A stretch of 64,000 bases of DNA from Apostichopus japonicus (lineage: Eukaryota; Echinodermata; Holothuroidea; Aspidochirotida; Stichopodidae): positions 22,533,984 to 22,597,983 of the forward strand of contig NC_092564.1 of the NCBI RefSeq assembly GCF_037975245.1. Direction: 5' to 3'. The notes under the pieces were generated by a model. It did no database searches and was not told where the DNA came from. It worked only from the letters and a program-made list of their open reading frames with translations. Within the stretch, counting starts at the first letter, position 1. Every line of letters starts with the position of its first letter. Of this stretch, positions 23,952 to 35,900 are shown piece by piece. The position numbers were made by a program, and so were the translations under genes.

Positions 23952-26900
23952 ATGGCATCCACTGTCTCGGTGAGTAGCCGTATTTTACTACTAACTTAGG
24001 CTACCCTATAGGCTGACTGCAGCCTGAGCACTGACTAACTCCTGTCCTACTGTAGGCCTAGGCGCGATTTTTTCCCCCATCGCGGTAAAGGCCAAGATTT
24101 GTATACCTTGCTTCCATTGGCTGGGGTCGGTATGCATTTCTAAGCTTTATCGGCCTTTTGGCTAAGATCAGGTGTAGTGCTGTTCCCTTTCGAGGGGAAT
24201 GGTGATGCACACCCTAATCGTGGCATATATTTGCTGTGGTCTATAATCTGCTACAATCTGCTACCATCTGGTAACTAAACAAATTAAAACAAAACATAAG
24301 TTTATATTTAAACAACCAGGAAATCAATGAATGGATAAGTAAATTTAATCAATAAACACATTGAATCTCACCACACTGGAGCTTAGGAGGTTACGTGGGG
24401 ACTTGATCCAGGTTTTCAAGATTGTGTATGGTTTCGACAATTTATCCTTTACCGACTTTTTCATGTTTGCTAATAGTAGTTGTACTAGAGGTCATTGTCT
24501 TAAACTCCAAAAGTCGCATAGTAGGATTAATATTCGGCATAACTTTTTTTCTAATAGGGTTGTGCATGAGTGGAATGGTTTGCCTGAGAAAGTTGTACTT
24601 GCAAGTAGTGTCAATGGGTTTATGAATGCTTTGGACAAGCACTTTAAGCATTGTAATCTGGTCTGAGTGTTTGTGTCTTCAGTTTTTTATCCCTCTCTCT
24701 ATAGGGTCCTTGATGGGAACTTAGGTGTCCCTCCTGAGACTTTTTTTCTACTAAACTAAACTAAACATAAATCCAAATCATACAGGGAAATAATGATACA
24801 ACAATCATCAAATATACAAAGTTATATTAAAGGCATTGAAAACTCGCCCCAAACCGTGTGCGGCCATCTGAAAAAGTTAACTTTCCGTTGCCTGCAAGTG
24901 ACGTTTTGTTTGTGTCGCTACAAAATGCAGACAGTACAGTAATGAAATGTGATACCTTGTTATCTTTAGCTGGACCTGAGATGTCCATCGCTGTATTGTT
25001 TGTACACTGTACTGTGGGTATTGACCGCAGCTGTATGTACTAAGCTTACTGTACACTAGTGTCTAATTACCGATGGTAGCAAGCTGTGTGTGTGTATTTT
25101 CTGGGATCGATGGTAGGGATGCACCGGATCCAACTTTTTGTATCCGGCCAGAACCAGATTTTGCTGGATAGTACATGAAATCCGGCTGGATAAAATCCGG
25201 CCGGAACCGGATATTTTCATTACACAAAAGAAAATCATTAATAAGAAGTAGAAGTAAGAAACAAGGAGCAAATCTTACTGTAGGTCCCATTGAGAAAATT
25301 AAATTAAACATGTTAAACCTAATTTTTTCTTACTTTGAATGTTTTTATTAATTTTTGGAAATAGTTTACATTGATTTAAGTTAATACCACCACCTTTTTA
25401 AGGAATAATTTATGCCAGATGTTGTAAAAGATCGGGCCAGATTTTGAAAAAAAAACGGCTGGATTTTGAAAAATATCCGGCCGGAACCGGAACCGGATAA
25501 TTGCTCACTATCCGGCTGGATAGTCCGGCCGGACCGGATATCCGGTGCATCCCTAATCGATGGTGGTGTCTAACACTTCTGTTACACCTCATTGGAAACT
25601 GGGTCAGATTACCCGCATTAGATGTTTCTTTTTGCGCGAGTGTTCACACCCTTTAATAAATACACAACCAATATTAAATCTTTGGCTTTACACCGGAAAA
25701 CACTTTTTGCTTGTACACATTCTTCATATCGACTAAACTCATATACTTGACAAAGACAGAACTAACGAATTTGTCAGAAAACAGCAAATTTAACACTCAC
25801 GCAGCATGCACAAACAAGCACAGTACAGTAGCACTGCAACTTTAAATGACGCACACTACATAACAATACATTGAAACAGCACATTGTGTGAGCACATTTA
25901 CACTCCCCCCTGTTGAATCATATGGACTTTACATCAAATCAAACAATTTAGGACACTGTGACAAAGGGAAGATATGTTCAAAGAAAAATCTGTAATTAGG
26001 CTTATCCGGCACTCTCTTTACTATACACAATTTTGTGACCAGTCTTTCAAGTATTTTATATCAAACCTGTACCTCAACACTTCACACTTTCCCATCGCTA
26101 CTTTTGAAAACTGTAGTGATTCTACCTACTGTAAAGGCCATTCTCTGCGTGGAATAGTTTCGTCGGTGAGAAGAACCACTGTACCTAGACCTAACTCCTT
26201 TGCAATACAAAGAACCTCAGGAACCCTATGGAATTTTCCACACTCAGACATTCCATTTGCCAAAAGGATAATCTGTAATGTCTGCTGTATTGATTTTCAT
26301 TACACTATGAAATACCATATGGGATTGTTTCTTCAAGCAGGCAACATGACATTACTGTAGGTCATAAGAAAGAAGCTTTTATATTGGCATGCAAACATTT
26401 TTCAAATGAAATGAGGCTCCTTATTTTTTGGAGGTATTTTCCAAGATTTTAAATCCTAATTAAATGTTGTCGGATGTTGGCAGATTAGAAATAGCAATTG
26501 GGTAAAGCTGTATCACCCACTTCTAAAAGGCAAATTTGGTTTGGTGAATACTATGGGTACTATGTGAGTAATGCTGTTAATTGATGTGGAACTGGCATAT
26601 ATGCACCTATTCATGTAAATAATGAATTGTTTTACAAAGAATACAAATTTTTGGAGGGAGGCTTTGGCATGCTGGAAGTGGACACAGATCTACAACCTTC
26701 ATTCTCATGGCCTTAAATGACTCCTCTGTGCTTAAATGAACATTTTGAAATGTACAATACACACAGCTATACTCTGGGCATTATTATTTGGTTACTCTTG
26801 GGTTATTCAGTTCTCATGTCCATTATCTTTTTACTCCAAAGAAACACATTTTTATATTTTGAATGTTTTAGCGATTCGACTATATCATATCACAAATATA

Positions 26901-29900
26901 TATTCCTAGATATTTATGTACATGTGCATTTTAAGGCTGAGGCAGTCAGTAGAAATGTTTCATGGTTGTTATTTAAAGATGAACCAACAAATCTCATCAC
27001 ATGTGATATTTTCTATAGACTCTGAAGACTGTTCCAAAGGCAACCTTACAAGGAGCTGCTGAAAGCTTTTTGCATTTTGTGAACAGTGCACCATCTCCTT
27101 ACCATGGTAAGTATCGTTACAACTGGTATGGATGACCAGGGTACAGTACAAGACGAATTTTTCAAAAAATAAAATTGCTGAATTGGTCTGTTCAACAACA
27201 TTAAGAGCTCAGAAGGTTATCATGATTACATGATCACTGCTAAAACTCGTTGTTTGCGGAACAACCTTTATGTCAGCTTGAGCTGTCTGACAGGAGATTG
27301 AAAACATCACAAAACTGTTTAGCAGAAGTTTACATATCATTGGATTCATTATAAAGTCACTAATTGCACAGAGGTTCCTTATGGATGGCTGGTCTTAACA
27401 GTATAAGTAGTTATTCCACACTTGTCAAAACTAAGCTACTGTAGAAGCATTGTCCATTCCCCTGTTACAATGAATTTTGTTCTTACAGAAGTGGTCTTCA
27501 TTTGATCGTCATTTACCCTCAGGGTGATTCTTGATACTCTGCTCATCTAGAGCTGGTTATAAAATGTAAATTAACCAGGAATACAGTGTTTCCAGACCTT
27601 GCTTGTTCCTTCTCATTTTTGTTGTTGTTGATAAACATGCTCAGAAATAAAACAAATCATTTCAGACCATTATTTCTATGATACTACAGTAGTACTTATA
27701 AATATATTTTAGTGCTCAAAGGAATAAATCTTCCAACCCTAGAGGTAGCATGTTTGACAACATTATTAATCAACTGCAGGTTCTGGAATACATTAATATA
27801 GAGCATTGGTAAAGATCTAACAAAATGTCACTTAAAGAGAAACCAGCTGTAATAGTCATCATACCCCTTTATAGATGATTTGATGTTGTAAACTCCCTTA
27901 TCCATTTCTTCGAAGTTTTCTTGCATCTTCTTGACTCATTGAATACAACCTTGACTACTGTACTTGTAAGTTAATACAGTAGGGATGTTTGTAGGGGGTC
28001 ATATGTGTGCTCACTAAAATGATGATGTTAGGCCATGTTGTCCATGATGTATGTTATGGAAAACCTGTTGCAATCATAACATGCTCTGACACAAGTGTAT
28101 TTTATATGTAAATTCCAACAGTGGTGGCTGAATGTCGTAAAAGTCTTAGTGACGCCGGCTTTGTGGAACTCAAGGAGAGAGATTCATGGAACATAAAACC
28201 ATTCCAGAAGGTACATGAGTAGAGTTATACTGGCATTTGGTGTTATATGTACAGTAAGTTCCTGACACTGTGTATTGAGAAGCTCATAAATTCAAAATAA
28301 GATGTAGTCATACAGTGAGGAAGAATTTATTATTAAGTTATTCTTTATAGAAAAATCTAACCTGTGTTGGACATAATTAATATGCATAAGCTTTAATTAT
28401 TACTAAAGTTGAAACAAATTTCTCACCACAGAATCAAACAGTATGTACTGTACAAGTAAGAAGCCTCATCTGTTGGTAACAAGCATTATATTCCTTCTTT
28501 GACCTGAAAAAGGAGAGCTGTAGGATTGTCAAAAGGTAGAATATTTCCACATAGAGAAACGATGGTTGAATCCAACTTACTCTGTACTAGTGTCATGGAT
28601 TGGAACATTTAAATATTCTGGGGTGATGTATTCCACAGCTGTGTAGTTCAAATATGAACCTTTTGAAGTAAATTTTCATATTGGAGAAAGTGGGGAAGTT
28701 ACATATTTGCCACTTGCTATTACTGATTTTGCAAATTGTAATGTTTCTTTTATCAGTACTTTGTGACTCGAAACCAGTCCAGTATTGTTGCATTTGCTGT
28801 TGGAGGCCAGTACAAGCCAGGAAACGGTTTCAGTATCGTAGGTGCACACACTGACAGTCCATGCTTAAAGGTGAGTGTCCTACAAGTGCACACACTGACA
28901 GTCTAAGATGAGAGGTGAGTGTATATAACTACACACACTGACAGTCTAAGATCAGAGGTGAGTGTATATAACGCTTTCTAGTCACTTCGCCCAACAACCA
29001 TTTCGCCCAACTGCCATTTCGTCCAACCAGCCTGGTCATTTCGCCCAACCAGCATAGTCATTTCGCCCAACCAGCATGGTCATTTCGCCCAACCGTGTTG
29101 GTCATTTCGCCCAACCTAATTTTTAGTAATATTCAGTCAGAATAATATTACTTTTTCTATTCCGCTAGTTCAACTTGATTTATTTTGGGTTAGGTTATTT
29201 CGTAATAGGGCAGATTTCACAGTTACAGGGTCCAAAAGGTCCCTCCAGATCCCAAATTCAAATGCTTTGTTTCAAAACAAATGACCTACCATTTGTAACT
29301 TTGACATCCCAATTATCATTTGTGAAACGCAGAGATAAAATAACCTACGGTTGTTACGAAATAAAAGTGAAACATGACACGAGTGGAAACTTTGCTATGG
29401 AAGATGATGAATGCATGTTAATCATACTTTCTTCTTTTTCATGTTTGAGGAGGAACTTTTTATAATTGTTTTGTTTTTAGAGGAGACTATTAGTACTATG
29501 GATCTGATATCAACCATCAGATTCATCTGTACAGCTGAAGTTTACCATCTACTGGAGCATGAAGACTTTTAAGGACTTGGACAGACAAAACTCATAAAAT
29601 TTAAATGGAAAAATTCTTTTGAATAAGATATAAAAAAGGCAGGTACTTGAGTGTTTCATAGTTTATTAATAACAACTGGAGTATCAAACATTTGAATGCA
29701 AATCAAACATTCAATGTTAATTCAACGAAAAAATTAGGTGAAACATCACTATTGCAAACATAACACTTGGACGGACAAAAGTAACATATGCATTGCAAAC
29801 ATAACCTTGGACGGACAGATTCACTATCAGTAAGACAATAGTTTAATCATTTGATATAATTAAATGATTACTTGAATGCTTTCATGGCATAGTTAGGATT

Positions 29901-32900
29901 CATCCAAATTCCACCTACATATCATGCTATTAGAAACTGTGTTTTGCAGTTGTTACCCCTGGACACAAAAAAATGTCAAATGCACATTGCAAACATAACC
30001 ATTGACATGCTTGAAGGACAAACTTACAATAAATAAGACAATTATTTATTCAGCTAATATATCACAATAACTTGAATGCAAGAGCATGGTGTTAGAGAGA
30101 GGGATGGGGTGGTACGGGGGGTACGGGGGGGGAAATTTTATCACATTTCTGGACCTGCTTTCAACCGTTCCATTTTTTATACAGGTATACATGTACATTC
30201 AAGGTAAGGTAAGTTAAATTGCTTCAGGAAAGGTTTATGCAGCCACATAATAGCCATGGCCCACTCTCTCCCAGACCCCGAACTTGTCTAAAGAATAGTG
30301 TTTACATGGGTCCAAAACTAGGGAACCGGGTACCCGAGAGCCGTTAACGGTCGGGTATCCAGGTACCCGGAAAAATTGTCTACCCTCGTGTATCGCGATT
30401 TTCAAGAATATAATATTTTTTTAGTTGTTCCGTCTATAATCCATTAGTAACACCTCGTAAAATACCTAGTCAGTATTCCATGTACAAAATAAACGAATGT
30501 ATAAAATATAATTGTGAGAATTCTTTCAATATCATCCACATGGTAGCCTAACACCACACTAAGTCAATGGGGGAAATCTAGCCTATACTGCAATTGTGAC
30601 GCAGTTATAAGATATCCGTGAAATACTTTCATTATTGCTGTTATCTTCGACCAAGGGGTTGCCTAACACCACACTAAGTAAATGAAGTAATCTAGCATAA
30701 CCATCTGTTTATTAGCTGAAATTGTGACGCAGTTATAAGGTATCCATGGAATACTTTTGTTATTGCTGTTAGCTTCGACCACATTGTAGCCTAACACCAC
30801 ACTAAGTCAATGGGAATTTTGCCTAACCATCGGTTTGCAAAAAAAAAAAAAAAAAAAAATAATAACAACACTGCGTAGGATTCGGGTAGTATCGCGGATA
30901 CCCCGTGCAAACACTACTAAAGAATAGTGATATGAACAGGTTTAGTGGGTGGCTGAGCCTAAAATACTTTTGCATCAAAATTTGCGATCAATGACTAGAG
31001 GTGTAGGAATAAGTACTACAAAATTTCGCGCAACCGGTATACTCACACATTAAAGTTATTGTTGTCCGTCCCGCGTTACGTTCGCATTTTAGGAGCATTA
31101 TGTTCGCCTTGTCAAATAATTGTTTTGACCTATCGTTAACAGAGTGCTATATGTACACATGGAAGTATGGTTACTTTGTAGCAGACGGTCAAAATAAATC
31201 AAATTATCCATACCACCAGTCCAACAAAACTTTTAAGTTTAAAGTTTTAATACTTTTCCTAAGTTAAATTCTGCGAACGTAACAGTAAATCGAACGTCAC
31301 GCAGGTGGACAGAAGTTGTTAAAATGTGATTTTTTCGTTACGTTTTGTACTTACGAAAATGTTTGGCCTAACACAATTGAAGGCTGACTTCATACAGACT
31401 AAATAATCGTGCGATAACAGAACATTGATGACGATAAGTTCGTTCACCTTCAATGAAGTTTCTTTGGTGATCGAGCAAACGTGACATGGAAGTTTGGACA
31501 GACATAACGTTCGACATCAAAGATTGCTTATAACTCACACATTTTTACAATTACTGCCATGTTTTGGACAAGATGATGACGGGCGATTACCAATGTTGTA
31601 ATCACATTGACTGACGGGAGAATTTGTTTCTTTGTTTTGAAGGAAATGATAGATATACATTTGATCACAAATTGGACAGAATTTTAGAAGTTCAAGGTTA
31701 GAATTTCAATGTCTGATTAGAGAAAATTGAATGGGGAGTTGAACCAAAACTAACTATTTTTTGTTTTGTTCCACTACCCTGTTTTAAAATTGGTGGACAA
31801 TATTTGAAGGGGTGGGTCATTTAACAAGGGAGGCCTCAAGAAATTGAGGTGTATAAACATATGGGACCCTATTCCGTCCACAATATATAGTTCCACTTAA
31901 TAAAAATACTTCGGACACAGACAAAAAAAGACACCACATAAAGATCATTATGTTTTTTATTTCTACAATCATATAACTGCATAATTCTGGTATCACAATT
32001 TTTTTTAAATTGAATATGTTGCATTACCTCAACTCATATTTGAAAAGTATAATTGGACCCCTTTACTGTGAAATCTGCCATAGGTAAATAAAAAAGTGAG
32101 GTCCGCTCGATATCAATCGGAGTGTGAGCAGTTATTTCGGGTATAATGGGAGGATTGCACTACTTAAGGCGTTTACGCATACAATGGAAGTTATATTATT
32201 ATACAAACACAGGGGAATCGGTCTTCATAAACACCTATCAAACCTAACCCCTAACTTGAACACTGATCCATCCTGACTAACAATTACCGAACGTTTCCTT
32301 ATTACATTGAAAAAAAAATAATAAAAAATATAAACCTGTCCGTAATATTGAAGTACTATATTTAATCAATGTAACCACTTTATCAATGTGACCACATATG
32401 TAATCACATATGTAATCAATTAAACCACGACTTCAAGTTTCCTTAATACTTGGTTCGTATCCTGTAACGTTAATAACAATTCCCGAACGTTTACTATCAA
32501 ACCTAACCCCTAAAACACTGATCCATCGTCAAGTTTTCCTAATATTCGGTTCGTATCCTGTAACGTTAACAATTCCCGAACGTTTTCTTTTGAAGTATCA
32601 TATTTAATCAAGGTTGGGCGAAATGACCAGGCTGGTTGGGCGAAATGACCAGGCTGGTTGGGCGAAATGACCAGGCTGGTTGGGCGAAATGACCAGGCTG
32701 GTTGGGCGAAATGACCAGGCTGGTTGGGCGAAATGACCAGGCTGGTTGGGCGAAATGGCAGTTGGGCGAAATGGTTGTTGGGCGAAGTGTCCTGCTTCCT
32801 ATATAACTACACACACTGACAGTCTAAGATGAGCGATGAGTGTCTAAATGTGCACACTGACAGTCTAAGCTTAGAGGTGAGTGTCTAAATATGCACACTG

Positions 32901-35900
32901 ACAGTCTAAGCTTAGGGGTGAGTGTCTAAATGTGCACACTGAGAGTCTTAGGTTAGAGGTGAGTGCCTAAATATGCACACTGACAGTCTAAGCTTAGAGG
33001 TGAGTGTCTAAATATGCACACTGACAGTCTAAGCTTAGAGGTGAGTGTCCTATAAGTGCACACACTGACAGTCTAAGATGAGAGGTGAGTGTATATAACT
33101 ACACACACTGACAGTCTAAGATGAGAGGTGAGTGTATATAACTACACACACTGACAGTCTAAGATGAGAGGTGAGTGTCTAAATGTGCACACTGACAGTC
33201 TAAGCTTAGAGGTGAGTGTCTAAATATGCACACTGACAGTCTAAGCTTAGAGGTGAGTGTCTAAATGTACACACACTGACAGTCTAAGCTTAGAGGGTAG
33301 TGTCTAAATATGCACACTGAGAGTCTTAGGTTAGAGGTAAGTGCCTAAATATGCACACTGACAGTCTAAGCTTAGAGGTGAGTGCCTAAATATGCACTGA
33401 CAGTCTAAGCTTAGAGGTGAGTGTCTAAATATGCACACTGACAGTTTAAGCTTAGAGGTGAGTTTCTAAATATGCACACTGACAGTCTAAGCTCAGAGGT
33501 GAGTGTCTAATGTGCACACACTGACAGTCTAAGCTCTAGGTGAGTGTCTAAATATGCACACTGACAGTCTAAGCTTAGAGGTGAGTGTCTAAATATGCAC
33601 ACTGACAGTCCAAGCTTAGAGGTGAGTGTCTAAATATGGACACTGACAGACTCAGATTAGAGGTGAGTGTCTAAATATGCACACTGAGAGTCTAGGCTTA
33701 GAGGTGAGTGTCTAAATATGCACACTGACAGTCTAGGCTTAGAGGTGAGTGTCTAAATGTACACACACTGACAGTCTAAGCTCTAGGTGAGTGTCTAAAT
33801 ATGCACACTGACAGTCTAAGCTTAGAGGTGAGTGTCTAAATATGCACACTGACAGTCCAAGCTTAGAGGTGAGTGTCTAAATATTGACACTGACAGACTC
33901 AGATTAGAGGTGAGTGTCTAAATATGCACACTGACAGTCTAGGCTTAGAGGTGAGTGTCTAAATAGGGACACTGACAGTCTAGGCTTAGAGGTGAGTGTC
34001 TAAATGTACACACACTGACAGTCTAAGCTTAGAGGTGAGTGTCTAAATATGGACACTGACAGACTCAGATTAGAGGTGAGTGTCTAAATATGCACACTGA
34101 CAGTCTAAGCTCAGAGGTGAGTGTCTAATGTGCACACACTGACAGTCTAAGCTCAGAGGTGAGTGTCTAAATATGCACACTGACAGTCTTAGCTCTGAGG
34201 TGAGTGTCTAAATATGCACACTGACAGTCTAAGCTTAATGGTGAGTGTCTAAATATGCACACTGACAGTCTAGGCTTAGAGGTGAGTGTCTAAATATGCA
34301 CACTGACAGTCTAAGCTTAGAGGTGAGTGTCTAAATATGCACACTGACAGTCTTGGCTTAGAGGTGAGTGTCTAAATATGCACACTGACAGTCAAAGCTT
34401 AGAGGTGAGTGTCTAAATTAGTGTTTGCACGGGTTATCCGGGTACCCGCCCGACGCGATACTACCCGGTTCCTAATTTATTACCCGAATCCTACGCAAAG
34501 TGAGATTTAAAAAAAAAAAAAAAAAAAAAATGGCAAACCGACGGTTAGGCAGATTTCCCATTGACTTAGTGTGGTGTTAGGCTACAATGTGGTCGAAGAT
34601 AACAGCAATAACGAAGGTACCCGCCCGACGCAATACTACCCGGTTCCTAATTTATTACCCGAATACTATGCAAAGTGTGATTGTTTTAAAAAAAAAAATG
34701 CAAACCGATGGTTAGGCAGATTTCCCATTGACTTAGTGTGTTGTTAGGCTACCATTTGGTCGAAGATAACAGCAATAACGAAAGCTTTCCATTGATATCT
34801 TATAACTGCGTCACAATTTCAGCTAACAAACAGATGGCTAGGCTAGATTACCCCCATTGACTTAGTGTGGTGTTAGGCAACCATGTGGTCGAACGTAACA
34901 GCAATAACGAAAGTATTTTTTCCATGGATGTCTTATAACTGCGTCACAACTTCAGCAAATAAACAGATGGTTAGGCTTAGCTAGATTTCTCATTGACTAA
35001 GTGTGGTGTTAGGCTACCATGTGGAAGAAATTATTAATTATTCATTCGTTTATTCCATAGAAGGAAAGACTGACAAGGAATTTTACGAGATGTTTATGGA
35101 TTATAGACGGGATAACTAAAAAATAGTAATCGCAAGTGGCTTTTTACTAATCGTTTATTCCAAATGCGATCAAATTGCGCGAATCGCGCAATCTTGCGGC
35201 CAATGCGAACCCTGGGCCTGCATAATAGATAGTAGTAGTTGTAACAACTGTTTAAGAGCTAAATTGGATATTTATATGGTTTGATCCAATAGACGTGCAC
35301 GAGCAAGCATAAGCAGCGGCGGCAGTGCGATGTTAGTAGTAATGCTAATTATAATTAAATAATTAATTTATTGACAAGTTAATGAAAGAAACAAAAGCAA
35401 ATAAAAATTATTGAGGAAGGTTTTATACCTTATCTTACACCTACGTATTTGAACATGAAAACATTGTCAGTAGAGAATATAATGCATTTATTACAACATC
35501 CAATATGTAATTTCTTGAAAATCGTGATACACGAGGGTAAACAATTTTTTTTCCGGGTACCCGGATACCCGACGGGTAACGGCCCTCGGGTACCCGGTTC
35601 CCGATTTTTGGACCCGTGTTAACACTGGTCTAAATATGGACACTGACAGTCTAGGCTTAGAGGTGAGTGTCTAAATATGCACACTGACAGTCTAAGCTCA
35701 GGGGTGAGTGTCTAAATATGCACACTGACAGTCTAGGCTTAGAGGTGAGTGTCTAAATATGCACACTGACAGTCTAAGCTTAGAGGTGAGTGTCTAAATA
35801 TGCACACTGACAGTCTAAGCTTAGAGGTGAGTGCCTAAATATGCACACTGACAGTCTAAGCTTAGAGGTGAGTGTCTAAATATGCACACTGACAGTCCAA

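Noticed and set aside
24143-24215. Functional U2 snRNA gene
   Set aside because: The internal U2 domains and Sm site are missing, and it sits beside a LINE remnant.
26717-27025. 102-aa plus-strand ORF before DNPEP exon 2
   Set aside because: It runs through the intron and across the exon 2 acceptor in a frame different from the DNPEP reading frame.
29175-29465. 96-aa plus-strand ORF inside the CGCCCAAC element
   Set aside because: No recognisable domain; reported only as part of the element.
31060-31330. Inverted ends TGTCC...GTTACGTTCG as another small transposon
   Set aside because: The arms match only loosely and no target duplication was found.
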